From Candidatus Ancaeobacter aquaticus (GTDB lineage Bacteria > Auribacterota > Ancaeobacteria > Ancaeobacterales > Ancaeobacteraceae): DNA of 33,186 bases. Under the pieces are notes generated by a model. The model saw nothing but the letters and a program-made list of their open reading frames with translations, was not told the DNA's origin and ran no database searches. This document shows, in pieces, positions 1 through 7,101 of the stretch. Within the stretch, counting starts at the first letter, position 1, and each line of letters begins with the position of its first letter. The stretch is from positions 1 through 33,186 of the forward strand of contig JAVCCP010000079.1 of assembly GCA_030765405.1 (NCBI GenBank), read 5' to 3'. The translations under genes were made by a program, and so were the position numbers.

Positions 1-1500
1 CGCCCACGCGGATCCGGGAGTAAGCCCTGTCAGCTTTTTAAAATTAAGACTGGCGTTTTTATAATCTTTGTTTTTGAAATAGCATTGCCCTAGTCCGCTA
101 TATGAGCCTGCAAGTTTAGGATTAAGCCTTATCGCATTCTTAAAACTAGTAATAGCTGCGGGATAATTTCCTTTTGCTAAATGGATTTGCCCTTGCATAT
201 TATGTGCCCCTGCAGCTCTAGTATCAACCGCAGCAGCTTGTTTCGCAATAGCGGCTTGTTTCGCAATAGCGGCTTGTTTTGCAATAGCAGCTTGTTTTGC
301 AATAGCGGCTTTCTTTGCAGCAGCAGCTTTCTTTGCAATAGCGGCTTTCTTTGCAATAGCAGCTTGTTTTGCAATAGCGGCTTTCTTTGCAATAGCAGCT
401 TTCTTTGCAATAGCAGCTTTCTTTGCAATAGCGGCTTGTTTTGCAATAGCGGCTTTCTTTGCAGCAGCAGCTTGTTTTGCAATAGCGGCTTTCTTTGCAA
501 TAGCAGCTTGTTTTGCAATAGCGGCTTGTTTTGCAATAGCAGCTTGTTTTGCAATAGCGGCTTTCTTTGCAGCAGCAGCTTTCTTTGCAATAGCGGCTTT
601 CTTTGCAATAGCAGCTTTCTTTGCAATAGCAGCTTTTTTTGCAGCAGCTTGCTTTAGGGTATCGATTTTTTTATCTATGACGCTTAGTTTATTTTTCGCA
701 GATGTTAATGCACTTTCCGCTACGGCCACTTTTAGGTTTGCTTTTTTTATGGCCAGGTTTTTTGCCTTCAACCGGTTTGCATCGTTCTTCGCCTTTGTCT
801 CGGCGTGTATCCGTTCCCTTTCCGCATTATGGGCGGCTGTTATGCTTTTGTTGATTTCTCTCTGCGCGTTATTAATATCTCCCTTAATTTGCTTTTCATG
901 TTTATATGCTGCCAACAATTGCTTACGTGCTATTTCCACTGAGGGCTTATATTTTTCGGCTTGTTTCATTGTTTTTAAATGAATAAGTCTCCATTTCTTC
1001 TTGTACGCCTGGCTCTTCGGAGGAGCACCAATTTTATTATGAAAGCCGGGTTGCATATTGTTAAAGGCAGTTGCCGCCTGGCTTTGGTATTCATAATATT
1101 TTTTCCTGGATTCATTGTATGAAACTTTCTTTTTCTCTGTCGCGTTTTTTGCGGCGTTCAATTTCTGCTCATGACTCTTTTTCCTTGCCTTAGCCTGGTC
1201 AATTTCATGAGTCGCAAAATTATATTTTTTCTGCAGCGCGAGTTTTATTTTTGCCGCATCGAGGACGTTTTTATTCAAAGAGTTTAATAAGGAAGGATTA
1301 TTAGCCCTATTAAGTTCCCCCTGAGCTTTATTGAGATCATTTTTCGCTTTTGTCACTGCCTGCAGATTTTTTGTCCGCGCCTGCTGCAATACTCTAATGT
1401 TCGACACAGCAGAAGATGCCACGGGGGTATATGTACAGAAATAAACAAACATAAGAAGTAATGACAATATCAGCATGCGCGATCCGTATCTTGTTTTCAC
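1..1500 (-). CDS. Secreted Ala/Lys-hexapeptide repeat protein with C-terminal TPRs (partial, runs off left edge)
   Basis: The reading frame is open for 500 codons, from a GTG at 1500 to the window edge with no stop, so the C-terminus is missing. AAAGGA lies 7 bases before the GTG. Residues 1-32 form a signal peptide or membrane anchor (basic start, then LILSLLLMFVYF, then a VASSA-type end). About residues 35-280 are charged, Lys/Ala/Asn-rich and probably coiled coil. Residues 285-422 are 23 hexapeptides of the form AAIAK(K/Q). After them come two TPR-like units (GNYPAAITSFKNAIRLNP and DYKNASLNFKK). The layout recalls TolA, whose Ala/Lys-rich helix spans the periplasm, but no TolA C-terminal domain is visible. 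ATG at 1476 is an alternative start without an obvious ribosome site. The function is not known. Confidence 0.8.
   Translation of the reverse strand, partial: MKTRYGSRMLILSLLLMFVYFCTYTPVASSAVSNIRVLQQARTKNLQAVTKAKNDLNKAQGELNRANNPSLLNSLNKNVLDAAKIKLALQKKYNFATHEIDQAKARKKSHEQKLNAAKNATEKKKVSYNESRKKYYEYQSQAATAFNNMQPGFHNKIGAPPKSQAYKKKWRLIHLKTMKQAEKYKPSVEIARKQLLAAYKHEKQIKGDINNAQREINKSITAAHNAERERIHAETKAKNDANRLKAKNLAIKKANLKVAVAESALTSAKNKLSVIDKKIDTLKQAAAKKAAIAKKAAIAKKAAIAKKAAAAKKAAIAKQAAIAKQAAIAKQAAIAKKAAIAKQAAAAKKAAIAKQAAIAKKAAIAKKAAIAKKAAIAKQAAIAKKAAIAKKAAAAKKAAIAKQAAIAKQAAIAKQAAIAKQAAAVDTRAAGAHNMQGQIHLAKGNYPAAITSFKNAIRLNPKLAGSYSGLGQCYFKNKDYKNASLNFKKLTGLTPGSAWA
233..646 (-). repeat. 23 tandem 18-bp units coding AAIAK(K/Q)
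   Basis: On the plus strand the unit reads GCRGCTTKYTTYGCAATA with few substitutions; some units have GCAGCA in place of GCAATA, giving AAAAK. Exactly 414 bases = 23 x 18, so the coding frame is kept throughout. Because the unit contains no stop in several frames, long false ORFs appear on both strands here. Copy number may vary between strains. Confidence 0.95.
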
Positions 1501-1610
1501 GGTATTTTCCTTTCATTGTTTTTGTCGCATTATCCTACCTTATAAAATATCTTTTATCAATTTTTTCATTCTCTTCTTCATCTTTATGATTTTCTCCTCT
1601 TTTATAGTAC

Positions 1611-1627
1611 AGCATATATCGTGCCAA
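1611..1627 (-). promoter_or_regulatory. Candidate sigma-54 (RpoN) promoter of the Ala/Lys-repeat gene
   Basis: The minus strand reads TTGGCACG-ATAT-ATGCT. The -24 element matches the sigma-54 consensus YTGGCACG exactly, the -12 element matches TTGCW at four of five bases, and GG and GC are 10 bases apart, as required. The predicted transcript would start near 1600 and give a leader of about 100 bases before the GTG at 1500. That leader contains a possible 13-codon ORF starting at ATG 1578 (MKKRMKKLIKDIL). No activator gene is present in the window. Confidence 0.5.
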
Positions 1628-1726
1628 CTTTATCCCCTTGAAAACTACATAAAGGCGAGCATGTTATGCTTCATTATGGTGCATTTGTGGTGTTTTGAAA
1701 CATTTTGTCCGTTAAATCCGGGCTAG

Positions 1727-1745
1727 CTCAATCGTCCCCAGAACT
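1727..1745. repeat. REP-like word A, copy 1
   Basis: CTCAATCGTCCCCAGAACT. The same word with one extra C recurs at 31700-31719, next to the RAYT transposase. In the second copy the word is bounded by the inverted hexamers AGTTCT/AGAACT; here only the right arm is kept. Confidence 0.6.
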
Positions 1746-1925
1746 CGTCCAGGAAGGGAATTCATCAGTCGAAACAGTATATTCTAAAATTTTTACAAGT
1801 ACGCGGATTAAGGTATGAAGGAGTAAAAATTGGACCCAAAAACATTGGGATTACATCAGAATAATCAAGTTTGAGAATAAAGCGGATCAATTTACATGGT
1901 GTCGTTATATTGAAATATTGAAACA

Positions 1926-1960
1926 TAAAAAAGGCACCCCATTTAACCGGAGTGCCTTTT
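1926..1960 (-). terminator. Intrinsic terminator of the 185-aa secreted protein gene
   Basis: Arms 1929-1940 and 1949-1960 pair over 12 positions (AAAAGGCACCCC with GGAGTGCCTTTT, one mismatch) around an 8-base loop. On the minus strand the stem runs into a T tract. It lies about 20 bases beyond the stop codon at 1980. The plus-strand side also ends in TTTT, so it could act in both directions. Confidence 0.85.
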
Positions 1961-1979
1961 ACTTTTCATTTTTAATCAA

Positions 1980-2537
1980 TTACTTTTTCAACAATGTTTT
2001 CTCAGGAAAAGAAAAATTATTCAGATCTGCATTTCGCGGTAACGTTCTTGCAAAAACACCGTTAGTATCATTACCAACGACCGCTATTGCGTACTTAAAA
2101 TCCAACGTTTCAGGATAAACAAATTGTATTGTCGTTGTACGATTACCATCAAAAACATTTAATATTGCCGGTTGCATACTTCCTGATGATGTTAATTCAA
2201 GATATCGATTAAATGTTCTTAGAAGTTTTCGATTTCTGTCATACACATAACATTTTATGTATGGCAGCTCGACTTTACCGTTTTGATATACCTTGAACTT
2301 TACGTTGATACAGCGGAGCATCCGCATGCCAACGCCTTGATCTTTAACCCAGCTATTTACCACGCCTTTACTGACAGATTGTATTTCAATAACATTCTTT
2401 ACATTCCCACCCTGTTGCATCCTATCAGTCCAACCGACTTTATTTCTGATGTCTTCGATCGTACCGGAAAAAACGCTCGGGCAAATAACAATAATACCAA
2501 CAATTATTGCAACACTTATACCGATATTTTTTTTCAT
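1980..2537 (-). CDS. Secreted hypothetical protein (185 aa)
   Basis: ATG at 2537 with AAGGAG 7 bases upstream. Residues 1-25 form a signal peptide (MKKN, then a hydrophobic run IGISVAIIVGIIVI, then a likely cut near VFSG). The mature part looks like an all-beta domain: short strands such as RMLRCINVKFKVYQNG and PYIKCYVYDRNRK, then TTTIQFVYPETLDFKYAIAVVGND. The composition fits a periplasmic beta-sandwich. No known family was recognised. The gene appears monocistronic, with its own ribosome site and a terminator. The two cysteines, in strands of the same domain, could form a disulfide; this is inference. Confidence 0.75.
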   Translation of the reverse strand: MKKNIGISVAIIVGIIVICPSVFSGTIEDIRNKVGWTDRMQQGGNVKNVIEIQSVSKGVVNSWVKDQGVGMRMLRCINVKFKVYQNGKVELPYIKCYVYDRNRKLLRTFNRYLELTSSGSMQPAILNVFDGNRTTTIQFVYPETLDFKYAIAVVGNDTNGVFARTLPRNADLNNFSFPEKTLLKK

Positions 2538-2623
2538 AACAACTCTCCTTTTAGTTGAATGTTATGAAAGTCACTTCGTGAAATCTTTATAACACTTAAA
2601 AGCATACGATTCTAACGTGAACC

Positions 2624-3259
2624 CTATGCAGACTTATCGTCCTTCGGCGCAATAGACGCTTTATAGCATCTCTGATTACAAAAATACTTACCGTTTCTAT
2701 AATACCACGCTTTTTTCTGCAAAGCCTTGTTGCACTTCGCGCATGATTTTGGGCGAGCACCTTTACCGCGAGGAATCTTAACCTCTTCAGGTTTGGCTTC
2801 TTTTTTTTCTTCTGTCGGTGCTGGCGCTTCCTCTTTTTTCTCCTCTACTGGTGCAGGAGCTTCTTCTTTAACTTCAGGAGCTGGCGCTTCTTCAGAAGCA
2901 GCTTCCTCTTTTTTCTCCTCTGCTGGAGCGGATGCTTCTTCTTTTGCTTCCGGTGCCGGTGTTTCTTCGGCTACTGGCTCTTCTTTTTTCTCTTCTACCG
3001 GAGCGGATGCTTCTTCTTTTGCTTCCGGTGCCGGTATTTCTTCGGCTACTGGCTCTTCTTTTTTCTCTTCTACCGGAGCGGGTGCTTCTTCTTTTGCTTC
3101 CGGTGCCGGTGTTTCTTCAGCTGCAGGTTCTTCTTTTTTCTCTTCTACTGGAGCAGAATTCTCATCCTTTTTCTCAGCAGGTTGTTCCTGAGGAGCTACA
3201 ACTTCCTCTTTAACTTCTGCAGATTCTTCTGATTTTTGTTCTTTTTGCTCTTCTGTCAT
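2624..3259 (-). CDS. Acidic Pro/Glu/Ala-repeat protein with C-terminal zinc finger (211 aa)
   Basis: ATG at 3259 behind a full Shine-Dalgarno (AAGGAGGT, 5 bases away). There is no signal peptide, so it is probably cytoplasmic. Residues 1-35 are Glu/Lys-rich. Residues 36-135 are four 25-residue repeats (APVEEKKEEPxAEExPAPEA plus KEEAx), with a degenerate fifth up to about 160. A basic joint (KIPRGKGARPK) leads to a compact finger with C173, C176, C194 and C198 (CX2C-X17-CX3C) around WYYRNGKYFCNQRCY. The spacing fits a single zinc site of the treble-clef or LIM-like kind. A long disordered acidic arm on a small zinc domain suggests a binding or scaffolding role rather than an enzyme. Family not recognised. 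Confidence 0.8.
   Translation of the reverse strand: MTEEQKEQKSEESAEVKEEVVAPQEQPAEKKDENSAPVEEKKEEPAAEETPAPEAKEEAPAPVEEKKEEPVAEEIPAPEAKEEASAPVEEKKEEPVAEETPAPEAKEEASAPAEEKKEEAASEEAPAPEVKEEAPAPVEEKKEEAPAPTEEKKEAKPEEVKIPRGKGARPKSCAKCNKALQKKAWYYRNGKYFCNQRCYKASIAPKDDKSA
2855..3154 (-). repeat. Four tandem 75-bp units coding the 25-aa Pro/Glu repeat
   Basis: Residues 36-60, 61-85, 86-110 and 111-135 of the zinc-finger protein are encoded by consecutive 75-base units that remain very similar at the DNA level, especially units two and three. This suggests recent duplication in frame. Confidence 0.85.
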
Positions 3260-3559
3260 TATTGACCTCCTTCATACATGAGCGTACATACTATATAAAA
3301 AACGTTTTGATATCAACTTAAAAATGCCAAAAATACTTGTTTCATATATAATAGACGGAAATACAGATAAAACGTTCCATTTTACTACATACTCTTATTT
3401 ACAAGGGTATTATTTATATCCCTATATATACAAGAGCGTTACAACTATCCTAGAATTGCTACTGGCTTGAATCCGTAATAAAGTTTGCCATACAGACGCT
3501 TATTGACGGGTATAAGCTTTGTGAATTTGTGTTTTCGAAATGATATTAATTAATAGTTA
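3260..3559. other. Intergenic stretch (300 bases)
   Basis: AT-rich. It holds the Shine-Dalgarno and candidate promoter of the zinc-finger gene at its left end and the downstream region of the mla operon at its right end. No convincing terminator or gene was seen in the remainder. Confidence 0.5.
3288..3316 (-). promoter_or_regulatory. Candidate sigma-70 promoter of the zinc-finger gene
   Basis: On the minus strand TTGATA (3316-3311) and TAGTAT (3293-3288) are separated by 17 bases and lie about 29 bases upstream of the ATG. The -35 matches five of six consensus bases and the -10 four of six. Confidence 0.4.
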
Positions 3560-4468
3560 TTAAAATTGTTCCGGCTTAATGATTACTTGTGAGGATAGTC
3601 TATTGATAGCTTTTTCACATGCGAGGATCTTATTCTTATTACGCAAATATTCATATACTGATTTTGATCTCTTATAATAAATAAGCGCCTTTTTGAGCTC
3701 ACCCCTTTTTTCATACAACCCGGCAAGATTATTGAGCCCTATTGCAATACCTTCCACATTTTCATTTTTCTTATCGAGACGCAAAGCCTCATTATAGAAA
3801 GTACGTGCTTCAGTATACTTTTTATTATCTTCCAATATATTCGCTTTGTTGTTCATTCCTGCTGCAAGGATAAATTCATTTTTAATGCTGCGCGCAATAC
3901 TAATTGCTTCATCAAAACATGCTGCTGCTTTTTTAGTTTTGCCGAGCCGATACAAAAACTTTCCGTAATTATTTAAGCGTATTGCTACATCGCTTTGTTG
4001 TCCTGACTTTCTTGAAAAAGTCAGAGCTTTTTCAAAACATTTCCCCGCATTGTCCGTTTCACCCTGCATTTCATATATATTTCCAATATTGACATAATTT
4101 GTTGCTAGTCCAGAATAATCATTCGTTTCTCTGTTAATAGTAAGTGCATTATCAAGATGCATTCGTGCTTCATCAAATTTCTCAAGGCGCACATAAATGC
4201 ATCCCATATCATTCAAATTCCTCGCGATTCCAGGCAGATTATCAATAGCTTTGTTAAGCTCTAAAGCTCCTATGAGATTAAATAAAGAGCTTTCTATCTG
4301 TCCTTTCATATATGCCTTCTCAGCATCACGAGACATATTAGCTGCCATGTGTTTCATCCCCTTTTTCTCAGGGGGGGCAATGCTACACCCAGCAAGCGAA
4401 ACAAGGCAGCATGCAACAATTGTGATGTAACAGAGATTCTTCATTTGCGGGGAATAGTTATTTTTCAT
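3560..4468 (-). CDS. TPR lipoprotein, last gene of the mla operon (302 aa)
   Basis: The start ATG at 4468 overlaps the mlaD stop as ATGA, which argues for translational coupling and for this start over Met9. Residues 10-28 are a lipoprotein signal ending in the lipobox LAGC with the lipidated Cys28. After about residue 40 come five to six TPR units of 40 residues, the tetratricopeptide type with longer linkers (for example GLATNYVNIGNIYEMQGETD, then AIGLNNLAGLYEKRGELKKA). It should sit on a membrane facing the periplasm as a protein-binding solenoid. MlaEFD-type operons often end with an accessory lipoprotein or substrate carrier; here a TPR lipoprotein occupies that position. Its role in lipid transport is inferred from position only. 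Confidence 0.8.
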   Translation of the reverse strand: MKNNYSPQMKNLCYITIVACCLVSLAGCSIAPPEKKGMKHMAANMSRDAEKAYMKGQIESSLFNLIGALELNKAIDNLPGIARNLNDMGCIYVRLEKFDEARMHLDNALTINRETNDYSGLATNYVNIGNIYEMQGETDNAGKCFEKALTFSRKSGQQSDVAIRLNNYGKFLYRLGKTKKAAACFDEAISIARSIKNEFILAAGMNNKANILEDNKKYTEARTFYNEALRLDKKNENVEGIAIGLNNLAGLYEKRGELKKALIYYKRSKSVYEYLRNKNKILACEKAINRLSSQVIIKPEQF

Positions 4469-5529
4469 TCTTTGCGCTCAATCCTGCCTTCAAACTCTAT
4501 TGGCTTATAGGTTTGTTCTTCTCTGATACCTGTTCTGATAAACGGTAAGCGTTTAACCGCCCCCATAACTTCCTGCATTTCACTCATACCTTTATTTGCA
4601 GAATCTATAAGCTCGGGTAATTTTGGCAGAACAAGTTTGAGTTCATTGCTTAAAAGATTAAGATTATCGATAAGAGTTTTACTTTCTCTCATAAATTTCA
4701 ATGTTTCATTATACAACTGCTTATTTGAAACTATTTCACCGGCCATGCCTTGATTATCGACAACGCGCTTAGATATAACATTCATGTTTTCCATAAGCTC
4801 TGCCAGCACGTTCGAATGACTATCAAGTTTTGTGTTGAGCTTGATAAAGAGTTCTGATTTATCCGTTATATGAATGGGCAATGAATTATTCTCTTTTTGA
4901 TAATTATTCAAAAATTCAACAAGATCTCGCGTATCTCTAAAAAGCTTTCCATCATCACAAAGAAGCGAAAAAACCGAACTATCGTTTTCTGCTATCTTCT
5001 TCGCAATCGTATCGAGTTTCACAAAAAGGCTCTTATAAGGACCGTCGGGATCCAATACATCTTTAAGAAGCTGTACCATTGAACTTGTTACAAACATCAA
5101 ATCCTGCATGGTAACTTCTTTCACAGTACGAACATTGATAAAAGCACCGTTTTTAAGAATCGGTTTTTCAACGGAACCAAGAGTAATTTGCAGTTCGGAA
5201 CTTCTCAGGATATTGGGTGTTACAATGGAGACAAAAGAATTGCTTCTGATCTGTTTTTGGTATTTTTCTTTAATGCATAATAGTACTTCTATTTTATTTT
5301 GCTCATTAAAATTTACATCTTTTACTTTCCCAATCGCTATACCTTCCATAGACACCACTGTATCAAGATGTATATCTGTTCCATGATTGAATTGACCTTT
5401 AAGAATATATGTTTTCGCAAACCAGTCCTGCTGTCTTGACACAATCAAAAGAAGCACAAGCCCCGAACAAATAACACCAATAACAAACATTCCTGCAACA
5501 CGCTCTACATATTTAGTTCTAAATGACAT
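4465..5529 (-). CDS. mlaD: MlaD-like MCE-domain protein (354 aa)
   Basis: Periplasmic substrate-binding subunit of an Mla/MCE-type phospholipid transporter. ATG at 5529 with AAGGA 6 bases upstream. One N-terminal membrane helix (about residues 11-30, VAGMFVIGVICSGLVLLLIV) anchors it in the inner membrane. The MCE domain follows at about residues 38-120, with the family pattern of an opening strand (YILKGQFNHGTDIHLDTVVSMEG read in two parts), IAIGKVKDVNF, and the closing ILRSSELQITLGS segment. The C-terminal 200 residues are mostly helical and probably coiled coil, as in other MCE proteins that oligomerise into hexamers. It lies 10 bases after mlaF and overlaps the TPR lipoprotein gene by 4 bases. 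Confidence 0.9.
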   Translation of the reverse strand: MSFRTKYVERVAGMFVIGVICSGLVLLLIVSRQQDWFAKTYILKGQFNHGTDIHLDTVVSMEGIAIGKVKDVNFNEQNKIEVLLCIKEKYQKQIRSNSFVSIVTPNILRSSELQITLGSVEKPILKNGAFINVRTVKEVTMQDLMFVTSSMVQLLKDVLDPDGPYKSLFVKLDTIAKKIAENDSSVFSLLCDDGKLFRDTRDLVEFLNNYQKENNSLPIHITDKSELFIKLNTKLDSHSNVLAELMENMNVISKRVVDNQGMAGEIVSNKQLYNETLKFMRESKTLIDNLNLLSNELKLVLPKLPELIDSANKGMSEMQEVMGAVKRLPFIRTGIREEQTYKPIEFEGRIERKE

Positions 5530-5539
5530 AAGGATTCCT

Positions 5540-6274
5540 TTATAGACTTTCCCCTGCTAAATATTCTTTTATTAAAACATTGTCACTATGAAGAACAACT
5601 TCTGGTGCATCACACATCACAACGGTCTGATCTACATATATCAAACTATCAGCAATTTCCTTTGCAAAACATATATCATTAGTGGCCACCACTGTGACCA
5701 TATTATACTTCTCTTTTATCAACTTAATCAAACTTTTTATTGCTTTTGCACTAACAATATCAAGACCGAGAACAGGATTATCATAAATGATTATATCCGG
5801 CTCGTTTGCAAGCGCCATTGCAATATTAGCTATCCGCCTCTTACTCATACTCATTTGAGCCGGACGATAATTGATCAAAGATCTGATCCCTAAATAGTCA
5901 ATAATCTCATCTATTTTTATTTCTGTTTCAGCTTTTTTGTATTTTTTAAAATACTGCTTTGGAAGTGCAATATTGTCTCTAACACTTATATTACTTATCA
6001 GTCCACCTGTTTCAAAAACAAAACCAGCAGCAATTCTTCTTTCACTAACAGCATCACACATCGGATACTGCTTACCATCAATCGTAACATCGACAGTGCC
6101 TGATGTAGGCTCATATATACCGGCCATGAGTTTACAGAGTATTGTTTTTCCCCCACCGTTAGGACCAATCATACAATAGAGTTTATCGTTTTCTATTGTT
6201 ATGTTCACATCTTTAAGGATATTTTTCCCATCAAAAGTAAACGACATATTTTTTATTGTAACGACACCACTCAT
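5540..6274 (-). CDS. mlaF: MlaF-like ABC ATPase with degenerate catalytic motifs (244 aa)
   Basis: By operon position and overall similarity this is the nucleotide-binding subunit of the MlaEFD transporter. The Walker A loop is intact (GPNGGGKT, residues 37-44). Four other motifs are abnormal. The Q-loop has Glu88 in place of Gln (VFETGG). The ABC signature LSGGx is MSMSK (141-145). Walker B ends in Asp165-Asn166, so the catalytic Glu is Asn (IIIYDNP). The H-loop is ATND with Asn199 where His is expected. The D-loop region (LGLD) is kept. The gene is full length, in frame and tightly spaced (9 and 10 bases) to mlaE and mlaD, so it is not decaying. It may bind ATP but hydrolyse it poorly, or act with another ATPase. 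Confidence 0.88.
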   Translation of the reverse strand: MSGVVTIKNMSFTFDGKNILKDVNITIENDKLYCMIGPNGGGKTILCKLMAGIYEPTSGTVDVTIDGKQYPMCDAVSERRIAAGFVFETGGLISNISVRDNIALPKQYFKKYKKAETEIKIDEIIDYLGIRSLINYRPAQMSMSKRRIANIAMALANEPDIIIYDNPVLGLDIVSAKAIKSLIKLIKEKYNMVTVVATNDICFAKEIADSLIYVDQTVVMCDAPEVVLHSDNVLIKEYLAGESL

Positions 6275-6283
6275 CTGCTCACC

Positions 6284-7066
6284 TTAATAATATAGTACCG
6301 TTATAAATGCGCTTATAATAAAACACCAGAAAAAAGAACTTATCACTGCTTTCGTTGTCATTTGCGGTATTTCCGTTGATGCGTAACGCGTGGATATCCC
6401 ATAAAAACAACAGATAAAAGAAATAATAAAACCAAACAAGATACTTTTAAAAATATTTATCCCTATATCAAGCGGAGTAATTGACGAAAAGACACCATCC
6501 ATATATTGAGCGGTCGGCACATACAAATAATAATTAGATAGCAACATTCCACCGACGATGGTAACCACGGTAAATATAAATGACAGACATAAAAGAGATA
6601 TCGTCATTCCAATCACACGCGGCGCTACAATAAAATATAATGGGTCTATTCCCAGCACCTTTAATGAATTTATTTCCTGATTTACAACCATAGAACTTAA
6701 TTCTGCGGCAATTGCCGTTCCGGAACGTGCAATTAAGATAAATGAGATAATGAGCGGCGCAAGCTCACGCACAACCAATATCGTAAATATTTTACCAAGA
6801 AATATGCCTGCACCTACCTGTGGCACAAACATGTCTACTTGCATGATAATTGCTGAAAAAAGAAATACTGACAGAAGGATAACAAGGGGTATCGCGTCAA
6901 CAGCAGTAAAAAGAACCTGAAAAGAAGTAACTCGAAGTATTATATGTTTTCCATGCTTGAGGTTTCTTTTAAATGAAAGTATTGTTTTATAGACAAAAAT
7001 ATTAAAATCTACAAGGATACGTATATATCTTACGACCGGCACCCCTAAAGCATGTAGAATATCCAT
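6284..7066 (-). CDS. mlaE: MlaE-like permease (260 aa)
   Basis: Inner-membrane permease of the MCE/Mla lipid transporter, MlaE/YrbE family, of usual length. ATG at 7066 with AGGGG upstream. About five membrane helices follow an amphipathic N-terminal region. The conserved family stretch is clear around residues 105-150: REL APL, then ARSGTAIAAELSSMVVNQE, then INSLKVLGIDPLYFIVAPR; this contains the coupling segment that contacts the ATPase. It starts 35 bases after argS and is followed by mlaF after 9 bases. It forms the core complex with the neighbouring MlaF-like and MCE proteins. Confidence 0.92.
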   Translation of the reverse strand: MDILHALGVPVVRYIRILVDFNIFVYKTILSFKRNLKHGKHIILRVTSFQVLFTAVDAIPLVILLSVFLFSAIIMQVDMFVPQVGAGIFLGKIFTILVVRELAPLIISFILIARSGTAIAAELSSMVVNQEINSLKVLGIDPLYFIVAPRVIGMTISLLCLSFIFTVVTIVGGMLLSNYYLYVPTAQYMDGVFSSITPLDIGINIFKSILFGFIISFICCFYGISTRYASTEIPQMTTKAVISSFFWCFIISAFITVLYY

Positions 7067-7101
7067 TTTTAACCCCTATGGACTATTTCAGTATCTATGC
7101 A

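Larger units (their letters stand above)
1501..1979. other. Intergenic stretch (479 bases)
   Basis: It holds the sigma-54-like promoter (1611-1627), a REP-like word shared with 31.7 kb (1727-1745) and a terminator (1926-1960). Between about 1750 and 1920 the plus strand has short open stretches in two frames, each broken by stops, with no recognisable family. Nothing else could be supported. Confidence 0.6.

Noticed and set aside
177-657. Long ORFs on both strands (Leu/Gln/Lys-rich on minus, Cys/Asn/Ser-rich on plus) inside the hexapeptide array
   Set aside because: They are other frames of an 18-base repeat without stops. The AAIAKK frame alone is continuous from a signal peptide to TPRs over 500 codons.
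1514-1516. ATG at 1516 as start of the repeat protein
   Set aside because: It is in a different frame from the signal peptide; the GTG at 1500 is in frame and has a well-placed AAAGGA.
1475-1726. Plus-strand hydrophobic ORF of 83 codons
   Set aside because: No ribosome site, Phe/Ile-rich only because of AT-rich DNA, and it overlaps the start and promoter of the repeat-protein gene.
1815-2118. Plus-strand open stretch with Trp/Tyr-rich translation, possible transposase remnant
   Set aside because: No start with a ribosome site, bounded by in-frame stops, runs through the terminator into the antisense of a real gene, and matched no family I know.
2727-3213. Plus-strand Ser/Ala/Gly and Leu-rich ORFs opposite the zinc-finger gene
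   Set aside because: Shadows of the 75-base repeat; the minus frame has a strong Shine-Dalgarno and a zinc finger.
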